From Blautia_A ammoniilytica (GTDB lineage Bacteria > Bacillota > Clostridia > Lachnospirales > Lachnospiraceae), in NCBI RefSeq assembly GCF_025566965.1, contig NZ_JAOQJL010000006.1:1-64000 (forward strand): a stretch of 64,000 bases of DNA, written 5' to 3'. How positions within the stretch are numbered: position 1 is the first letter of the stretch; each line of letters opens with the position of its first letter. Made by a program: the position numbers and the translations under genes. The notes beneath the pieces were generated by a model that worked only from the letters and a program-made list of their open reading frames with translations, was not told where the DNA came from and did no database searches. Positions 60,322-64,000 of this stretch are shown here, one piece after another.

Positions 60322-61320
60322 TTATGCATCCTGCAATGCTTTTTTAATGGTCTGCCAGCAGGATACCACATGTGTGTCATCCAGCTCATACTGGGGCGGC
60401 TCTTCCTTGACACAGATCTGCATAGCGCAGCTGCATCTGGGTGCAAACGCACAGCCTGGCTTCACACAGCTCATATCCGGCGGATTTCCCTTGATAGGCT
60501 TCAGCTTTTCGTTTACATCACTGTCCAGCTTAGGCACAGAGGCCAGAAGCCCCTCAGTATACGGATGGCATCTCTGATAAAAGATCTGACGGCTGGTACC
60601 TTCCTCCACGATCTTCCCTGCGTACATAACAATGATCTTGTCACAGATCTCAGATACCACTCCAAGGTCATGAGTGATAAAGATGATCGCCATACCCAGT
60701 TTATCCTTCAGTTCCTTTAAAAGCTCAACGATCTGGGCCTGAATGGTAACATCCAAAGCTGTGGTAGGCTCATCTGCGATCAGAAGCTCAGGATCACAGG
60801 AAAGTGCCATAGCGATCATCACACGCTGCCGCATACCGCCTGAAAACTCATATGGATACTGCTTCAGTCTTCGCTCCGGCTGATTGATCCCTACCAGCTC
60901 CAGCAGATGGATCATCCTGAGTCTGCGGCCGTTACCGTCCAGATCTGTATGCTTTTTCAAAGATTCATTCAATTGATATTCAACAGTAAACAGCGGATCC
61001 AGGGAAGTCATAGGATCCTGGAAAATCATGGCAATCTTATTGCCCCTCAGTTCCTGTAATTCCTTCTTGGACATTTTCAGAATGTCCTTTCCATGAAAAA
61101 GGATCTCCCCTTGCTTCACTTTTCCTGTATCCGGGGTCAGCCTTAAAATACCGTGGCTGGAAACAGACTTGCCGCTTCCGGACTCGCCAACGATTCCTAA
61201 CACCTCACCCTTATGTAATGTATAACTGATACCACGTACTGCCTGGATCTCTCCTGTCTTATTGTAAAAGGAAATCGACAGATCCTTCATTTCCAACAGT
61301 ACATCCTGTTTTTCTTCCAT
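60322..61320 (-). CDS. oppD: Oligopeptide ABC transporter ATPase OppD
   Basis: A protein of about 332 residues with Walker A GESGSGKSVSSHG, signature FSGGMRQRVMIAMAL, Walker B LLIADEPTTALD and the C-terminal CAFAPRCSCAMQIC cysteine cluster. The ATG at 61320 has GGGAGAGG upstream and is preferred over an ATG six codons earlier. It is the first gene of the murein-peptide operon, about 100 bases after the promoter at 61426-61455. Confidence 0.94.
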   Translation of the reverse strand: MEEKQDVLLEMKDLSISFYNKTGEIQAVRGISYTLHKGEVLGIVGESGSGKSVSSHGILRLTPDTGKVKQGEILFHGKDILKMSKKELQELRGNKIAMIFQDPMTSLDPLFTVEYQLNESLKKHTDLDGNGRRLRMIHLLELVGINQPERRLKQYPYEFSGGMRQRVMIAMALSCDPELLIADEPTTALDVTIQAQIVELLKELKDKLGMAIIFITHDLGVVSEICDKIIVMYAGKIVEEGTSRQIFYQRCHPYTEGLLASVPKLDSDVNEKLKPIKGNPPDMSCVKPGCAFAPRCSCAMQICVKEEPPQYELDDTHVVSCWQTIKKALQDA

Positions 61321-61343
61321 ATTACCTCTCCCATCCACATATA

Positions 61344-61389
61344 CAAAACAGACGCAGACTGACCCACTGGATCAGACCCCTGCGTCTGT
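61344..61389 (-). promoter_or_regulatory. Leader hairpin (possible attenuator) before oppD
   Basis: Ten-bp perfect outer stem ACAGACGCAG/CTGCGTCTGT (61348-61357 with 61380-61389), a smaller inner stem around CTGA/TCAG, and four T residues directly behind it on the minus strand. It lies between the promoter and oppD. I see no T-box or known riboswitch signature. Confidence 0.6.
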
Positions 61390-61425
61390 AAGCTTCTTTC
61401 GTTCTTCTTCATTTACTTTCTTGCT

Positions 61426-61455
61426 ATTGTAATGCCAAACACATTCCTGTGTCAA
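61426..61455 (-). promoter_or_regulatory. Promoter of the opp murein-peptide operon
   Basis: On the minus strand TTGACA (61455-61450) and TACAAT (61431-61426) with 18 bases between. The transcript would start near 61419 and run through the leader hairpin into oppD. Confidence 0.65.
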
Positions 61456-61531
61456 GGTTAAATTCTCATATAATGAAGTTTTAACGTATTAAATTACCAT
61501 TTTCTATACCGTTTTTTCAAATGTACACTGC

Positions 61532-61560
61532 TTGTCACTCTGCTCACCCCATGCTATGAT
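61532..61560 (+). promoter_or_regulatory. Promoter of the sensor gene pair
   Basis: TTGTCA (61532-61537) and TATGAT (61555-61560) with 17 bases between, about 60 bases before the start at 61620. It is divergent from the opp promoter about 80 bases away. Confidence 0.6.
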
Positions 61561-61619
61561 AAACAAAACTAATACATTGTTTCGTAAAGAACTATTAGTA
61601 TTGGGAAAGGAGGAAAATC

Positions 61620-63305
61620 ATGTACAGCAGCAAAAAGACAAAATTTTTGAATATCCTGTGTGTTATACTTGCCTTATCCCCCGGTCTGATACGCCTTACC
61701 AGGCATCATTTTCCCAATGTATCAAGCAACTCCCTGATCTGTGTTCTTTACATTACTGCTGTGCTGATCTGGCTGACCCAGCTGCGGCTCCGCCTGCTGC
61801 GCAAAGAAGAACGCAGCTATCTGGTTTTTGCAGCTTTGCTGATCGTTTTCCTGATGGTTATCCGTACAACAAAATATATATTTATCCCGGAAAATACTCC
61901 TGCAGCTCGATATATCTGGTATCTTTACTATTTTCCCCAGACCTATGTGGTACTTTTTATGTTTTTTGCTGTGTTATATACCGGAAAGCCTTACGGCTGT
62001 TCCATTTCTCCCAAATGGAAGCTGCTGCACATCCCTGCACTTCTCATCGTTCTGGGTATCCTTACCAATGATCTGCACCAGCTGGCATTCCGTTTTTCCG
62101 GCAGCATTTCCCATTGGGTGGAAGATGAGCCTTATTCATACGGACCTTTTTATATTGCTTCCCTGATCTGGCTGGCAGTTATGTTCGGAGCAATTCTGAT
62201 TCTTTCTTTTGTGCATTGTATTTCTCTGGATTGCCGTAGAAATATATGGATGCCTTGTATCCCTCTGGCTGCTGCCCTGATTTACCTGATCCTGTTTCTT
62301 AAGGATCCTTATTCTCCCCTGCAGCGGCTTTTCAAAACAACGGATATGATCACCTTCCTGTTTCCAGCCTTTATGGAGGCTTTAATACAGGCAGGACTTT
62401 TTCCATCCAATGATCAGTATTCCCTTATGTGGAAAGTTTCTGATCTAGGCGCCGGGATCATGGATATGCAGGGTAAGATCTGCTATCAGTCAGAGAAAAG
62501 CCTTCCAGTTACAGAAACACAGGTTCTTGCCGCCTTGTCCTCCCCTGTTACCCTTGCAGACAGCAATATGGTCCTGAACAGCCATCAGATCCATGGCGGC
62601 TATGGTTACTGGCTGACAGATCTTTCCCAGATCCAGCAGATCAACAAAGCTCTGGCTGACCTGGGCGATGTTATGGCGGAACAAAATTCCATTCTGGAAG
62701 GCGAGAACCGGCTGGCGGAGAAGAAAGCCTCCATCCAACAGCAAAATCAGCTGTACGACCGGATTTCCCAGGATGTTTCCCACCAGCTTTTTATGCTGCA
62801 TACGATTCTGGCAGATCTTCCGAAAGATGAACATGCTTTTGAAAATAAAATGAAATATGCCTCCGTTTTAATGGTTTACATAAAGCGAAGAGCAAATCTT
62901 CTGCTCCTTATCAATCAACAGAACTGGATACCCGGAAAAGAACTTTCTCTTTCCCTTGCTGAATCTCTGGAATATGTCCGGCTATCCCACATAACGGCCT
63001 ATGGCACTTATCAGGATGCGTTTTCTATTCCTGGTGTATACGCTCTTGCCATATACCAGCTTTTCCAGCAAGTTCTGGAAGCCTGCCTTCCAGATACACA
63101 GGCCCTGATGCTCCAACTGACCATTACGGAAACGATTCATTTTTATATGGAAATAAGTTGCCCGGAAAACATATTCCCTCTACTTCCTGCCGCAAAGCAA
63201 ATCCAGGCTTTAGGCGGAACTGTGAAAACAGAATCCGATCCGGATACCCTGTTCCTTACTGTGACCTTTAATGCTAGGGATTTTAAGGGAGGTGATACCA
63301 CATGA
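61620..63305 (+). CDS. 7TM-region sensor protein with degenerate histidine-kinase end
   Basis: A 561-residue protein. About 230 N-terminal residues hold seven hydrophobic segments, as in the histidine-kinase N-terminal 7TM domain. A PAS-like region (about 275-350) and a coiled coil (about 355-390) follow. QDVSHQLFMLHTILADLP resembles an H-box, but the ATPase part that follows lacks clear N and G boxes (ALAIYQLFQQVLEACLP; no DxGxG). It may therefore be a non-catalytic partner of the next gene. Ribosome site AAAGGAGGA. Confidence 0.75.
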   Translation: MYSSKKTKFLNILCVILALSPGLIRLTRHHFPNVSSNSLICVLYITAVLIWLTQLRLRLLRKEERSYLVFAALLIVFLMVIRTTKYIFIPENTPAARYIWYLYYFPQTYVVLFMFFAVLYTGKPYGCSISPKWKLLHIPALLIVLGILTNDLHQLAFRFSGSISHWVEDEPYSYGPFYIASLIWLAVMFGAILILSFVHCISLDCRRNIWMPCIPLAAALIYLILFLKDPYSPLQRLFKTTDMITFLFPAFMEALIQAGLFPSNDQYSLMWKVSDLGAGIMDMQGKICYQSEKSLPVTETQVLAALSSPVTLADSNMVLNSHQIHGGYGYWLTDLSQIQQINKALADLGDVMAEQNSILEGENRLAEKKASIQQQNQLYDRISQDVSHQLFMLHTILADLPKDEHAFENKMKYASVLMVYIKRRANLLLLINQQNWIPGKELSLSLAESLEYVRLSHITAYGTYQDAFSIPGVYALAIYQLFQQVLEACLPDTQALMLQLTITETIHFYMEISCPENIFPLLPAAKQIQALGGTVKTESDPDTLFLTVTFNARDFKGGDTT

Positions 63306-64000
63306 GCCATTATGCACAGCTTTCATCTTCTTTTCATGCCTTTATGGGACTTTGCAGCATCCTTTTAATGACCGTTGCTGTCTGTTTTATGATAACCAGC
63401 CTGCTCCACGGATTTTCCCGAAAAAGTCAGTGGATCGGAGGTGTTTTATGCTGTCTTTGCATCCTGTTCATGCAAGGCCTTTGCGATCTGGGCCGTGACG
63501 GTTCCCAGAAGCTTTCTCCAACCTTTTTGGCACAGCTTACCGGTTCTCTGCCCTGGATCGCAGTTCCCGGACTATTGAGCATTTTAGCGTTATTTGAGGG
63601 ATTATTTGGCTACTCTTTGTACAGACAGCAGAAAAAACGCCTTAATCCAGGTACCATCAAAGAAAGCTTTGACGCCCTTCCGGACGGAGTCTGTTTTGCA
63701 CGGCAAAGTGGTGTTCCTCTCCTTATCAATACACGTATGGAACAGCTTTGCAGTCAGCTTCTGAGGACAAGGCTTCAAAATACCAATTTTTTCTGGCATT
63801 CTCTGCAGGTTCAGGAGTACAATAAGAAAATCCACAACATTTCCACAGGAACAACGGTTACTCTTCAGTTTCCTGATGGTACGGTCTGGGATTTCCGCCG
63901 CAGGGAATTGTCCCTGAAAAAAGACAGTATATGGCAGTTCTCTGCCTGTAATGTGACACAGCAATATCTTTTAAATCAGAAGCTGAAACAGCAGAATGAC
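63302..64000 (+). CDS. Membrane sensor protein, probable histidine kinase, partial at window edge
   Basis: The frame starts at the ATG at 63302, overlapping the preceding stop (ATGA) behind AGGGAGGTGAT, and runs open to the end (233 residues seen). Three hydrophobic segments (about 14-36, 46-62, 85-105) are followed by a PAS-like region (ESFDALPDGVCFARQSGVPLLIN in part; FPDGTVWDFRRREL) and the start of a coiled coil (LLNQKLKQQND). This is the layout of a sensor kinase before its catalytic part. Coupling to the upstream degenerate sensor suggests a heteromeric receptor (inference). Confidence 0.7.
   Translation, partial: MSHYAQLSSSFHAFMGLCSILLMTVAVCFMITSLLHGFSRKSQWIGGVLCCLCILFMQGLCDLGRDGSQKLSPTFLAQLTGSLPWIAVPGLLSILALFEGLFGYSLYRQQKKRLNPGTIKESFDALPDGVCFARQSGVPLLINTRMEQLCSQLLRTRLQNTNFFWHSLQVQEYNKKIHNISTGTTVTLQFPDGTVWDFRRRELSLKKDSIWQFSACNVTQQYLLNQKLKQQND

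Noticed and set aside
61339..61619. T-box leader before oppD
   Set aside because: No specifier-loop layout and no TGG-type anti-terminator motif was seen; only a simple hairpin.

Overview
The window looks like a chromosomal segment of a low-to-medium GC, monoderm Firmicute of the Lachnospiraceae type (Blautia-like is my best guess; inference only). The reasons are strong AGGAGG-type ribosome sites, a GDP-heptose/dTDP-amino-sugar surface glycan locus, ribose- and maltodextrin-type ABC importers, a BCR/HAD-type dehydratase with its activase, a murein-peptide opp operon, and a sensor pair with an N-terminal 7TM-like region. Nearly all genes are on the minus strand. I found no rRNA, tRNA or CRISPR.

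1-25.2 kb: surface-polysaccharide locus, read right to left. Two transcription units are visible, with promoters near 25.2 kb and 20.9 kb. It holds an ABC polysaccharide exporter (Wzm/Wzt), a 1357-residue protein that combines methyltransferase, kinase-like, coiled-coil, GT2 and GT4 parts, a GDP-D-glycero-alpha-D-manno-heptose pathway (gmhA, gmhB, hddA, hddC), and a dTDP-3-acylamino-3,6-dideoxyhexose cassette. The cassette sits among GtrA-, GtrB- and GtrC-like genes and probably decorates the chain outside the cell. Also present are several GT2/GT4 enzymes, an AT-rich O-acyltransferase and a toxin-antitoxin pair whose toxin has a PemK/MazF part fused to a NUDIX-like part. At the left edge a YfhO-type membrane protein gene is cut short by a hairpin-rich repeat.

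25.2-37.3 kb: a two-gene BCR/HAD-type module (an activase fused to a dehydratase-subunit-like domain, plus a separate dehydratase subunit), then a maltodextrin operon (binding protein, two permeases, GH133-type debranching enzyme). Divergent from this is cutC with a large multidomain transglutaminase-like protein.

37.3-47.3 kb: a ROK regulator followed, in the same orientation, by an operon of ROK kinase, M24-fold protein, ribose-type ABC importer and M20 peptidase. The operon starts at a perfect consensus promoter overlapped by a direct repeat. A remnant of an Rpn-type nuclease/transposase gene lies upstream.

47.3-64 kb: a C69 dipeptidase, MgtE, a GNAT-C39 fusion protein, and a murein-peptide uptake and recycling operon (oppD-oppF-oppB-oppC-oppA, Ala-Glu epimerase, NlpC/P60 peptidase, transglutaminase-like protein). 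Divergent from it are two overlapping membrane sensor genes; the second runs off the window.

The most unusual items are the WbdD-like fusion protein next to a Wzt with a long charged helix, the PemK-NUDIX toxin with its small acidic partner, the activase fusion, three secreted binding proteins without a lipobox, a 16-bp tandem expansion inside a coupled gene junction, and a shared bidirectional terminator at two convergent gene pairs.
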